A DNA stretch of 64,000 bases. Source: an uncultured Flavobacteriaceae bacterium (GTDB lineage Bacteria > Bacteroidota > Bacteroidia > Flavobacteriales > Flavobacteriaceae). Every line of letters starts with the position of its first letter. The first letter of the stretch is position 1. Below are positions 10,560 through 17,716 of the stretch, piece by piece. The stretch is from NCBI GenBank assembly GCA_947500525.1, contig CANMSH010000003.1:186001-250000 (forward strand), written 5' to 3'. The translations under genes were made by a program, and so were the position numbers. Below the pieces are notes generated by a model. That model saw only the letters and a list, made by a program, of their open reading frames with translations, ran no database searches and had not been told where the DNA came from.

Positions 10560-12128
10560 ATGAAATTTTTTAAACAATTAAAATTAGTTGTTCTAGTTGT
10601 AGCTGTTGCCCTTTCATGTAAGGAAAATAAGGAAGAAACACCAGTACAAAAAGAGGCAAAATATACTGCCGATTGGGAATCTTTAAAACAACATGACACA
10701 CCTGAATGGTTTTTAGATGCAAAATTTGGAATTTATTGCCATTGGGGGCCTTATTCTGTGCCTGAATATGAAAGTGAATGGTATGCACATTGGATGTATG
10801 TGAATGCCGATAACCCTGAAGCTGTAGATGGTAAAGCAAGTAAATTTTACGATCATCATGTAAAAACTTATGGCTCACTAAAAGAATTTGGTTATAAAGA
10901 TTTCATTCCTATGTTTAAAGCAGAAAAATTTGATGCTGCTGAATGGGCTGATCTATTTCAAAAAGCAGGGGCAAAATTCGCCGGTCCTGTATCAGAACAT
11001 GCTGATGGTTTTGCCATGTGGGATAGTAAAATTACTGAATGGGATGCGAAAGATAAAGGTCCGAAAAGAGATGTCATGGGCGAATTAGCTAAAGAAATTC
11101 GTAAACGCGACATGAAATTTATAGCGACTTATCATCGTCAATGGTTATTTGGATGGTACCCTACTTGGGATGAAACCACGGATGCTTCTGATCCTCAATA
11201 TGCCGGTTTGTATGGTCCTAAATTAAAAAAAGGAGATAATCAAATGCCGCGTAGCGCACATGCTATCGAAACTGGAAAAGAAAAAGCACATTACCCATTA
11301 GCCGATAAAGCTTTTAATGATGAATGGCTTGCGCGACTTAAAGAGATTATTGACAATTATGATCCGGATCTCGTTTGGTTTGATAATAAGATGGATGTTA
11401 TTAGCGAAGATCATAGAAAAGAATTTTTAGAGTATTACTACAACAACGCAGATAAAAACGGAAAAGATGTAGTTTCTACCTATAAATTCTATGATTTTAA
11501 ACCTGGTTCTGCAGTATTAGATTTAGAGCGCGCTAGAATGAGTGAAAAGAAAGATTTTCCTTGGTTAACAGATGATTCGATTGATTGGAAATCTTGGTCG
11601 CATATTAGTAACCCGAGATACAAATCAACCAATAGATTGATCGACTTTTTAGTTGATGTTGTGAGTAAAAATGGAGCTGTTTTATTAAATATAACACCTA
11701 GAGCTGACGGTACCATTCCTGAGCCAGTTAAAGAAAGACTTCTTGAAATGGGACAATGGCTAAAAGTGAATGGTGAAGCAATTTATGGTACACGTACTTT
11801 CGATATTTATGGAGAGGGAGACGCTGAAGTTATAGAAGGACATTTAAGTGAAGAAAAAAATGCCGATAATACTGCAAAAGACATTCGTTTCACGACAAAA
11901 GGAGACATATTATATGCCACAGTATTAGACTGGCCTGCAAATGGAGAGTTAAAAATTAGATCTTTAAAAGAAGGTGATGGCGTTTATAAAAAAGAGATCG
12001 CTAGTATCCAGATGCTTGGAAATGAAGGAGATTTAGATTTTAATAGAAATTCAGAAAACCTTACAATCACACTTCCCAAAAAAGTGGGAGACCATGCGTT
12101 TTCTTTCAAAATAACTCCAAAGGAGTAA
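10560..12128 (+). CDS. GH29 alpha-L-fucosidase/alpha-L-galactosidase-type lipoprotein
   Basis: A 522-residue lipoprotein (lipobox about C20, ALSC). The GH29 catalytic barrel fills about residues 45-390: FGIYCHWGPYSVPEYESEWY, HADGFAMWDSKITEWDA, and the nucleophile motif LVWFDNKMD with D275 as predicted catalytic aspartate. A beta-sandwich C-terminal domain follows. GH29 enzymes hydrolyse alpha-L-fucosides. Because L-galactose is 6-hydroxy-L-fucose, some GH29s in porphyran PULs act on alpha-L-galactose. The galactan context here (GH86, GH16, GH2, sulfatases) makes that reading attractive, but specificity cannot be decided from sequence. The enzyme is predicted to be periplasmic or surface-anchored. 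A strong hairpin terminator follows directly. Confidence 0.92.
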   Translation: MKFFKQLKLVVLVVAVALSCKENKEETPVQKEAKYTADWESLKQHDTPEWFLDAKFGIYCHWGPYSVPEYESEWYAHWMYVNADNPEAVDGKASKFYDHHVKTYGSLKEFGYKDFIPMFKAEKFDAAEWADLFQKAGAKFAGPVSEHADGFAMWDSKITEWDAKDKGPKRDVMGELAKEIRKRDMKFIATYHRQWLFGWYPTWDETTDASDPQYAGLYGPKLKKGDNQMPRSAHAIETGKEKAHYPLADKAFNDEWLARLKEIIDNYDPDLVWFDNKMDVISEDHRKEFLEYYYNNADKNGKDVVSTYKFYDFKPGSAVLDLERARMSEKKDFPWLTDDSIDWKSWSHISNPRYKSTNRLIDFLVDVVSKNGAVLLNITPRADGTIPEPVKERLLEMGQWLKVNGEAIYGTRTFDIYGEGDAEVIEGHLSEEKNADNTAKDIRFTTKGDILYATVLDWPANGELKIRSLKEGDGVYKKEIASIQMLGNEGDLDFNRNSENLTITLPKKVGDHAFSFKITPKE

Positions 12129-12152
12129 AACTTTTTAGTTAATTTTAGTAAT

Positions 12153-12193
12153 GAGTTGATAGTACTTACATTGGTATTGTCAACTCTTTTTTT
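12153..12193 (+). terminator. Rho-independent terminator after the GH29 gene
   Basis: A GAGTTGA...TCAACTC stem (12153-12159 with 12180-12186) continues inward with several A-T and G-T pairs around an 8-base loop, then runs into seven T. The next gene starts at 12209, so that gene needs a promoter close to this hairpin or is expressed by read-through. Confidence 0.8.
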
Positions 12194-12208
12194 ATCAAAC
12201 CCATCCCT

Positions 12209-13126
12209 ATGAAAATCACAAAATTTCTTTTTATTCTTCTCTTGAGTCTATCTTTTACTTTTAGTAGTTGTAATTCTACAAAAAATGACAAAAATGATTG
12301 GCTCGATTTAATTGATGAAGATCTATCTTATTGGAATATTTGGATGGGTGCCCCACACACATCTACTGATATTGCAGGCTACGAAACCTTTGAAGATGTT
12401 AGAATAGGCACACCAATAGGGCTCAATAAAGATCCAAAAAATGTATTTTCTGTAATTCAAGAAAATAATGAACCAGTTTTAAAAATAACTGGAGAGATTT
12501 TTGCCGGATTGGTGACAAAATCTGATTATAAAAACTACCATTTAAAATGGCACTTTAAATGGGGAGATAAAAAGTGGGCTCCTCGGTTAGACAAAAAAAG
12601 AAATAGTGGAATTTTATATCACAGTGTTGGAGATTACACAGACTTTTGGAATGTTTGGATGACAAGTTTAGAATGTGAAGTACAAGAGAGCGATTGTGGA
12701 GATTTTATTACAATTGGAGAAGGAAGAACAGATGTAAAAGCCAAATGTCCATCAATTAAAGTTGGTAATAAATATGTTTTTGATCAAGCAGGAGTTATGA
12801 ACGAATTTTCTTGGAACAGGCCAGCATATGAAACAGGAAGATGTTTTAAACCCGGAAATCCAGAAAAACCTCATGGAGAATGGAATACCATGGAATTGAT
12901 TTGCTTAGATAATATAGCTATTCACGTCTTAAACGGAAAAGTAGTGATGATTGTTAGCGATGGCTATGCCAATTTAAATGGAACATGGCAACCTATGACT
13001 TCTGGCAAAATTCAAATTCAATCAGAAGCTGCTGAAATCTATTACAAAAAAATTAAGTTGAGACAAATAACTAAAATACCCGACGTCTATAAAAATCAAG
13101 CGAGCACTTTTTTTGACAATCTCTAA
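12209..13126 (+). CDS. DUF1080-domain lipoprotein (3-keto-disaccharide hydrolase family)
   Basis: A 305-residue lipoprotein (lipobox about C21, FSSC) made of one DUF1080 jelly-roll domain. It aligns by eye over nearly its whole length with the C-terminal half of the ThuA-DUF1080 protein at 8851. Shared blocks include the YW/W-hydrophobic-WMG segment, LKITGEI, FKWGDKKW, SGILYH, FWNVWM, DCGDF and KIQIQSEAAE.YYK. This indicates a local duplication with fission or fusion of domains. Characterised DUF1080 members cleave 3-keto-glycosides, while others may simply bind glycans. The downstream membrane acyltransferase begins 13 bp after its stop, so the two are probably co-transcribed. Catalytic residues are not identified. 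Confidence 0.88.
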   Translation: MKITKFLFILLLSLSFTFSSCNSTKNDKNDWLDLIDEDLSYWNIWMGAPHTSTDIAGYETFEDVRIGTPIGLNKDPKNVFSVIQENNEPVLKITGEIFAGLVTKSDYKNYHLKWHFKWGDKKWAPRLDKKRNSGILYHSVGDYTDFWNVWMTSLECEVQESDCGDFITIGEGRTDVKAKCPSIKVGNKYVFDQAGVMNEFSWNRPAYETGRCFKPGNPEKPHGEWNTMELICLDNIAIHVLNGKVVMIVSDGYANLNGTWQPMTSGKIQIQSEAAEIYYKKIKLRQITKIPDVYKNQASTFFDNL

Positions 13127-13139
13127 TTTAAAGAATAAA

Positions 13140-14282
13140 ATGGCGAAAATATATTTGAACAATTTAACGGCGTTACGGGGTATAGCAGCAATATTAGTTG
13201 CACTACTTCATTATGATTTTTTCATCGGAAGCATTGTTTTAAACAACAGCTATAGCTTTGTGGACAAACTCTATCTTATGGTAGATTTATTTTTCATATT
13301 AAGCGGTTTTATAATGTGTTATGTTTATGAAGATCAGTTCCAAGTAAAAGTTGTAAAAACAAATTATAAAAACTTCTTAATTGCTAGACTAGCTAGAATC
13401 TATCCCCTTCATTTTATAACGCTTTGTGTTGAAATATTTATTTTTTTATGCATCGTTCTGGTTGGTAAATATGATGCCTTATCATCCTTAGCTAAATATG
13501 CCTATAGTTTAGAAACTATACCTATGAACTTGTTATTTGTACATACAGTTGGCTTTCATAATTTTGTTTCTTGGAACTCGCCTTCCTGGAGTTTAAGTGC
13601 CGAATGGTGGGCTTATGTTATATTTCCTTTTTTGTTTTTACTATTTCGAAAAATAGGATATAAATATTGGTTCGCAATAAGTATTTTTGCCATATCTGGT
13701 TGGTTTATCATAGAACTAATTTTAGCTCCGCTTGAACCCTTTTTTACTTTCCCTAGAAATCCTAAGCATATTACTCTAGATGTAATTTGGCACTTTGGAA
13801 CAATTAGAGGTATTGTTGGTTTTATCGCCGGAATGTCAATTTGGCAATTGTATAAACAATCAACATTCAAAAATATTATGGGCAACGGATGGACTCTTTT
13901 ATTTTTCTCAATAGCAGGTTTAATTTCTATGCAAGTCAAATTATTTGACTCTATAGCAGTCACCTTTTTCGCTTTGCTAATTTTATCTTCAGCATATGGA
14001 AGTAAATCTATTGATAGATTTTATTCTTGGAAAGTTTTTGAAAAACTTGGCAAATGGTCATTTTCTATTTACATGTGGCATATGGTTTTACTAAATATAA
14101 TTATGAAGTTTTTTGATTTATATATTGGTGCATCCTTTAAGAATTACTTAAACCCAAGTTATGTAGAAAATTTATTATATCTGATGATCTATCTTATACT
14201 CGTTTGTTTTATAGGCTCGTTATCCTATAAATTTATAGAAAATCCAACCAGAAAGTGGGTAAGAAAAAAGTTCAGTTCTTAA
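13140..14282 (+). CDS. Acyltransferase family 3 (OafA/NodX-type) membrane protein
   Basis: A polytopic membrane protein of about 380 residues with roughly ten hydrophobic segments. The N-terminal block (LTALRGIAAILVALLHYDFF) matches the acyltransferase-3 signature, with R and H in the expected positions, and FFILSGFIM and SWSLSAEWW further support it. I start it at ATG 13140; a TTG nine codons upstream overlaps the previous gene. These inner-membrane proteins transfer acyl (often acetyl) groups to extracytoplasmic sugars in O-antigen, peptidoglycan or exopolysaccharide. A sugar acylase is unusual in a degradative locus, and the next gene encodes an esterase, so acylation and deacylation functions are adjacent. 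The substrate is unknown. Confidence 0.88.
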   Translation: MAKIYLNNLTALRGIAAILVALLHYDFFIGSIVLNNSYSFVDKLYLMVDLFFILSGFIMCYVYEDQFQVKVVKTNYKNFLIARLARIYPLHFITLCVEIFIFLCIVLVGKYDALSSLAKYAYSLETIPMNLLFVHTVGFHNFVSWNSPSWSLSAEWWAYVIFPFLFLLFRKIGYKYWFAISIFAISGWFIIELILAPLEPFFTFPRNPKHITLDVIWHFGTIRGIVGFIAGMSIWQLYKQSTFKNIMGNGWTLLFFSIAGLISMQVKLFDSIAVTFFALLILSSAYGSKSIDRFYSWKVFEKLGKWSFSIYMWHMVLLNIIMKFFDLYIGASFKNYLNPSYVENLLYLMIYLILVCFIGSLSYKFIENPTRKWVRKKFSS

Positions 14283-14311
14283 CATTTTCTACTTTAAATC
14301 TCACATATAAA

Positions 14312-15229
14312 ATGAAGAAAACAACTAACATCTTATGCATTATAATCACGCTCATCAGTTTACAATCTTTTAGTCAGAATGAAGTTATTTTTCTATGGGA
14401 TATCGTTCCAAATCAAAGAGCATCAAATGAAAAAGAAATTGTCAAAACTGGTAATATTGTAAGTATTCGAAACGTTCAAAACCCAAGTTTCGAAGTTTTT
14501 TTAGCTCCAAAACAACTTTCAAACGGAAAGGCAGTTCTTATTTTTCCTGGTGGCGGTTATGGAAATCTCGGAATTCATTATGAAGGATCGGCATTCGCAA
14601 AATGGCTTAATTCGAAAGGAATTTCAGCATTTGTTTTAAAGTATAGACTTCCTAACTCTAAAACACTTATCAAACCTCACTTGGCTCCTTTGCAAGATGC
14701 TCAAAGAGCTATGAGAACCATAAGATACAACGCGCAAAAATGGGGTGTAAAGGCAAACGATATTGGGATTCTTGGCTTTTCTGCTGGAGGTCATTTGGCC
14801 TCAACATTAGGTACACATTTCGAGTACAATTGCTACCAACCACAAAACGAAATAGATAAAATTTCAGCAAGACCAGATTTCATGGCACTTATATATCCTG
14901 TAATATCGATGAAAGATTCAATTACACATAAAGGTTCAAAGTTGAATTTACTAGGAAAGAATCCAAAAGATGATCTTGTTCACTTATTTTCAAATGAATC
15001 ACAAGTTACTCCAAAAACGCCTCCTACTTTTATATTGCACTGTACAGATGACAGGGTTGTTCCTATCGAAAATTCATTAGATTTTTTTAAATCGCTCACC
15101 AAAAATGCTGTTCCTACCGAAATACATATATACCCAAAAGGAGGGCATGGTTTTGCCTTCGCCACCAATGACCAACATTTAAAGAACTGGACTTCTATTC
15201 TCCATAAATGGCTAATTAATCCAAAGTAA
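14312..15229 (+). CDS. Secreted alpha/beta-hydrolase esterase (acetyl-xylan/sugar esterase type)
   Basis: The ATG at 14312 begins a clear signal peptide (IIITLISLQSFSQ), so I choose it over the earlier in-frame GTG at 14255, which overlaps the acyltransferase gene. The mature protein is an alpha/beta hydrolase: an oxyanion segment FPGGGYGNLG, nucleophile elbow GFSAGG (S157), acid DDRVVP, and histidine in GGHGF. The length of 305 residues fits BD-FAE or Aes-type carbohydrate esterases, which remove acetyl or feruloyl groups from glycans. It is predicted to be periplasmic or secreted. Position beside the acyltransferase and GH16 suggests O-acetylated oligosaccharides as substrate; this is inference. 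Confidence 0.86.
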   Translation: MKKTTNILCIIITLISLQSFSQNEVIFLWDIVPNQRASNEKEIVKTGNIVSIRNVQNPSFEVFLAPKQLSNGKAVLIFPGGGYGNLGIHYEGSAFAKWLNSKGISAFVLKYRLPNSKTLIKPHLAPLQDAQRAMRTIRYNAQKWGVKANDIGILGFSAGGHLASTLGTHFEYNCYQPQNEIDKISARPDFMALIYPVISMKDSITHKGSKLNLLGKNPKDDLVHLFSNESQVTPKTPPTFILHCTDDRVVPIENSLDFFKSLTKNAVPTEIHIYPKGGHGFAFATNDQHLKNWTSILHKWLINPK

Positions 15230-15264
15230 AACCTATTCGTTCTATCATTTTAAACATATGTACT

Positions 15265-15294
15265 TTTGTTCAGCATGTTCATAATTTATATTTG
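15265..15294 (+). promoter_or_regulatory. Bacteroidetes-type promoter before the GH16 gene
   Basis: TTTG at 15265-15268 and TATATTTG at 15287-15294 are separated by 18 bp, matching the -33 TTTG / -7 TAnnTTTG consensus. The GH16 start codon is 36 bp downstream. It would start the transcript for GH16, the sulfatase, the beta-helix protein and the FN3-like lipoprotein. Confidence 0.65.
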
Positions 15295-15329
15295 TGATTC
15301 ACTTATTTTAATCTGAAAATATAATTATT

Positions 15330-16160
15330 ATGAGAATACTTTTATCTATTTTTTTATGTTCAATAGGAACTGTATTTAGTCAAACTCCACCTGCCCCTGA
15401 AGGGTTCAAATGGGTGAAAAATGAAAAATTTTCTGATGAATTTAATGGTGATAAACTAGATGCCTCTAAATGGTATGATCGATCGCCTTATTGGGTACAT
15501 GGAAGACCTCCTGCAACATTTAGAGCATACTCGGTATCTGTAAAAAATGGTAATCTTCAAATCAAAAATTCAGTTCTAAAAGGAGATAAAAAATACAATA
15601 TTGCAGGAGGTGCTGTGGCCTCCGTAGCTAAAGACGCCTTTTATGGTTATTATGAAACTCGCATGAAAGCATCGAGTATCTCAATGTCATCTACTTTTTG
15701 GCTCAAAAACAAACCCGTTTCTAATGAGTGCCCGTTCGAACAACTTGAATTAGATATAGTTGAAATTGTGGGTCAGCAAAAAAGAGCCGATGACTTTAGA
15801 ACTAAACTTCACTCTAATACACACATATTCCATACAGATTGTAAAGGTGAAAAAGTTGTAAAATCAGCTAAAGGTAAAAATACAACCATTGATCCACCAG
15901 CAAACGAAGCATATCATGTATACGGATGTTGGTGGGTAGATGCCAATACGGTAAAGATATATTTAGATGGAAAATATCAATTTACGATGAATCCTAGCAC
16001 ATTCTTTAGAGATAAACCATTTAATAGAGAAATGTATATGCATCTTGTCACCGAAACGTACAATTGGGAAACCCCTCCTACTCCAGAAGAACTATCAGAC
16101 AATTCAAAGAATACAACCTATTATGATTGGGTACGATCTTATACTTTAGTTGCTAAATAA
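15330..16160 (+). CDS. GH16 endo-hydrolase, beta-agarase/porphyranase type
   Basis: A 276-residue secreted protein with an N-terminal signal peptide ending near VFSQ and a single GH16 beta-jelly-roll domain. The catalytic motif ELDIVE (nucleophile E140, D142, acid/base E145) is intact in the E-x-D-x-x-E form. Segments such as SVSVKNGNLQIKNS, GGAVAS and GYYETRMKAS resemble marine GH16 agarases, porphyranases and carrageenases rather than laminarinases. These enzymes cleave internal beta-1,4 linkages of red-algal galactans. No CBM or T9SS tail is present, so it may be periplasmic or released. With GH86 in the same locus, porphyran or agar is the likely target; the subfamily cannot be assigned from sequence alone. 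It has a recognisable promoter upstream, and the sulfatase follows after 8 bp. Confidence 0.9.
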   Translation: MRILLSIFLCSIGTVFSQTPPAPEGFKWVKNEKFSDEFNGDKLDASKWYDRSPYWVHGRPPATFRAYSVSVKNGNLQIKNSVLKGDKKYNIAGGAVASVAKDAFYGYYETRMKASSISMSSTFWLKNKPVSNECPFEQLELDIVEIVGQQKRADDFRTKLHSNTHIFHTDCKGEKVVKSAKGKNTTIDPPANEAYHVYGCWWVDANTVKIYLDGKYQFTMNPSTFFRDKPFNREMYMHLVTETYNWETPPTPEELSDNSKNTTYYDWVRSYTLVAK

Positions 16161-16168
16161 CGCTTAAT

Positions 16169-17701
16169 ATGAACCAACTTATTAGATACTGCTTACTTAC
16201 TTTTTGCATTTTTTCATTGTCTTGTGGTAAAAAATCAAATGATGAAGACACCAAAGAAAAAGCTAAAACTTCTCCAAACATTATACTATTTTATGTAGAT
16301 GATTTAGGTTATGGTGATATTGGATCTTATGGAGCAAAAGGAGTGAAAACTCCGAGTTTAGATAAAATGGCTCAAAATGGTTTGCGTTTTACTGATGCAC
16401 ATAGTCCAGCGGCAACATGTACCCCATCTAGATATTCATTATTAACTGGGAACTACGCTTTTAGGAATAAAGCGAGTGTGCTAAAAGGTGACGCTTCTTT
16501 GTTGATAGATACTGGTAGATCGACACTTCCTAAAACCCTAAAAAAAGCAGGATATACTACAGGAATCGTAGGGAAATGGCATTTAGGTTTAGGCGATGGT
16601 ACTATTGATTGGAATAGAAGTATAAAACCAGGTCCTAATGAAATAGGTTTCGACTATAGCTTTCTTCTCCCGGCTACTGGAGATCGTGTTCCCACAGTAT
16701 TTTTAGAAAATGGAACTGTTATAAATTTATCTAAAAATGACCCGATTGAGGTGAGTTATGATCAAAAGGTAGGGAACAGACCTACAGGTGAAGAACAACC
16801 AGAATTACGCAGGCAAATAGCAGACCCTCAACATAATCAAACCATCGTAAATGGATTAAGCAGAATTGGTTACATGGGAGGTGGAACATCTGCCGAATGG
16901 ATAGATGAAGATTTTCCCTATGTTTTTAATAATAAAGCCATCTCGTTTTTAGAAAATAACACTAAAAATCCGTTCTTCTTATTTTATTCATTTCATGATA
17001 TTCATGTGCCAAGGGCACCCCATAAGAATTTTAAAGGCGTAAGTCCAATGGGGCCTAGAGGTGATGCAATTGCCCAGGTAGATTACGTTGTTGGACAAAT
17101 AATAAAGAAAGTAGAGGACTTAGGAATTGCAGAAAATACACTCATCATATTTACTAGTGATAACGGACCTGTGCTCAACGATGGTTATGAGGACCAAGCA
17201 ATTGAACTTTTAGGTGAGCACAAACCTGCCGGACCATTGAGTGGTGGTAAATATAGTATTTATGAAGGAGGTACGCGCGTGCCCACTATCACCTATTGGC
17301 CGAAGACCATTGCACCAGGTGAATCTGATGCATTAATGAATCAAGTAGATCTACTCGCTTCAGTTGCCGCCATGTCAAAACAACCTTTAGATGATGATGT
17401 AATTGATAGTGAAAATCATTGGAAAGCTTGGATCGGTCAAACCAAAAAAGGACGAGAATCTATGCTAGAAGAAGCCTATACATTTGCATTAAGAGTGGGG
17501 CCATATAAATATATACAGCCAAAAAATGAAAAAGGATTTGAATGGGTGAAAGGGAAAGGTATCGACGCCGGATTACAATCCAAACCGCAGCTGTATTTAC
17601 TAAAGGAAGATATTGGAGAAACCTTGAATATTGCATCAGAAAATCCTGAAAAGGTAGCAGAGTTTGAAAAACAACTTCAATCAATTCTAAATAAAAAATA
17701 A
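16169..17701 (+). CDS. S1-family sulfatase lipoprotein (CTPSR)
   Basis: A 510-residue lipoprotein (lipobox about C19, SLSC) of the alkaline-phosphatase/arylsulfatase fold. The maturation motif CTPSR at residues 84-88 should be converted to formylglycine. Calcium ligands appear in YVDDLGYGD (D44-D45) and FTSDNGP, and the family motif GKWHLG is present. It hydrolyses sulfate esters from glycans in the periplasm. Situated 8 bp after GH16 and 15 bp before the beta-helix gene, it is clearly in their operon. Subfamily and regiochemistry (for example L-galactose-6-sulfate) are not determinable from sequence alone. Confidence 0.93.
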   Translation: MNQLIRYCLLTFCIFSLSCGKKSNDEDTKEKAKTSPNIILFYVDDLGYGDIGSYGAKGVKTPSLDKMAQNGLRFTDAHSPAATCTPSRYSLLTGNYAFRNKASVLKGDASLLIDTGRSTLPKTLKKAGYTTGIVGKWHLGLGDGTIDWNRSIKPGPNEIGFDYSFLLPATGDRVPTVFLENGTVINLSKNDPIEVSYDQKVGNRPTGEEQPELRRQIADPQHNQTIVNGLSRIGYMGGGTSAEWIDEDFPYVFNNKAISFLENNTKNPFFLFYSFHDIHVPRAPHKNFKGVSPMGPRGDAIAQVDYVVGQIIKKVEDLGIAENTLIIFTSDNGPVLNDGYEDQAIELLGEHKPAGPLSGGKYSIYEGGTRVPTITYWPKTIAPGESDALMNQVDLLASVAAMSKQPLDDDVIDSENHWKAWIGQTKKGRESMLEEAYTFALRVGPYKYIQPKNEKGFEWVKGKGIDAGLQSKPQLYLLKEDIGETLNIASENPEKVAEFEKQLQSILNKK

Positions 17702-17716
17702 AATAGACCATAAACT

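Noticed and set aside
13113-13139. Earlier TTG start for the acyltransferase
   Set aside because: It would overlap the DUF1080 gene and adds nine residues that precede the conserved N-terminal signature without improving it; ATG 13140 is preferred.
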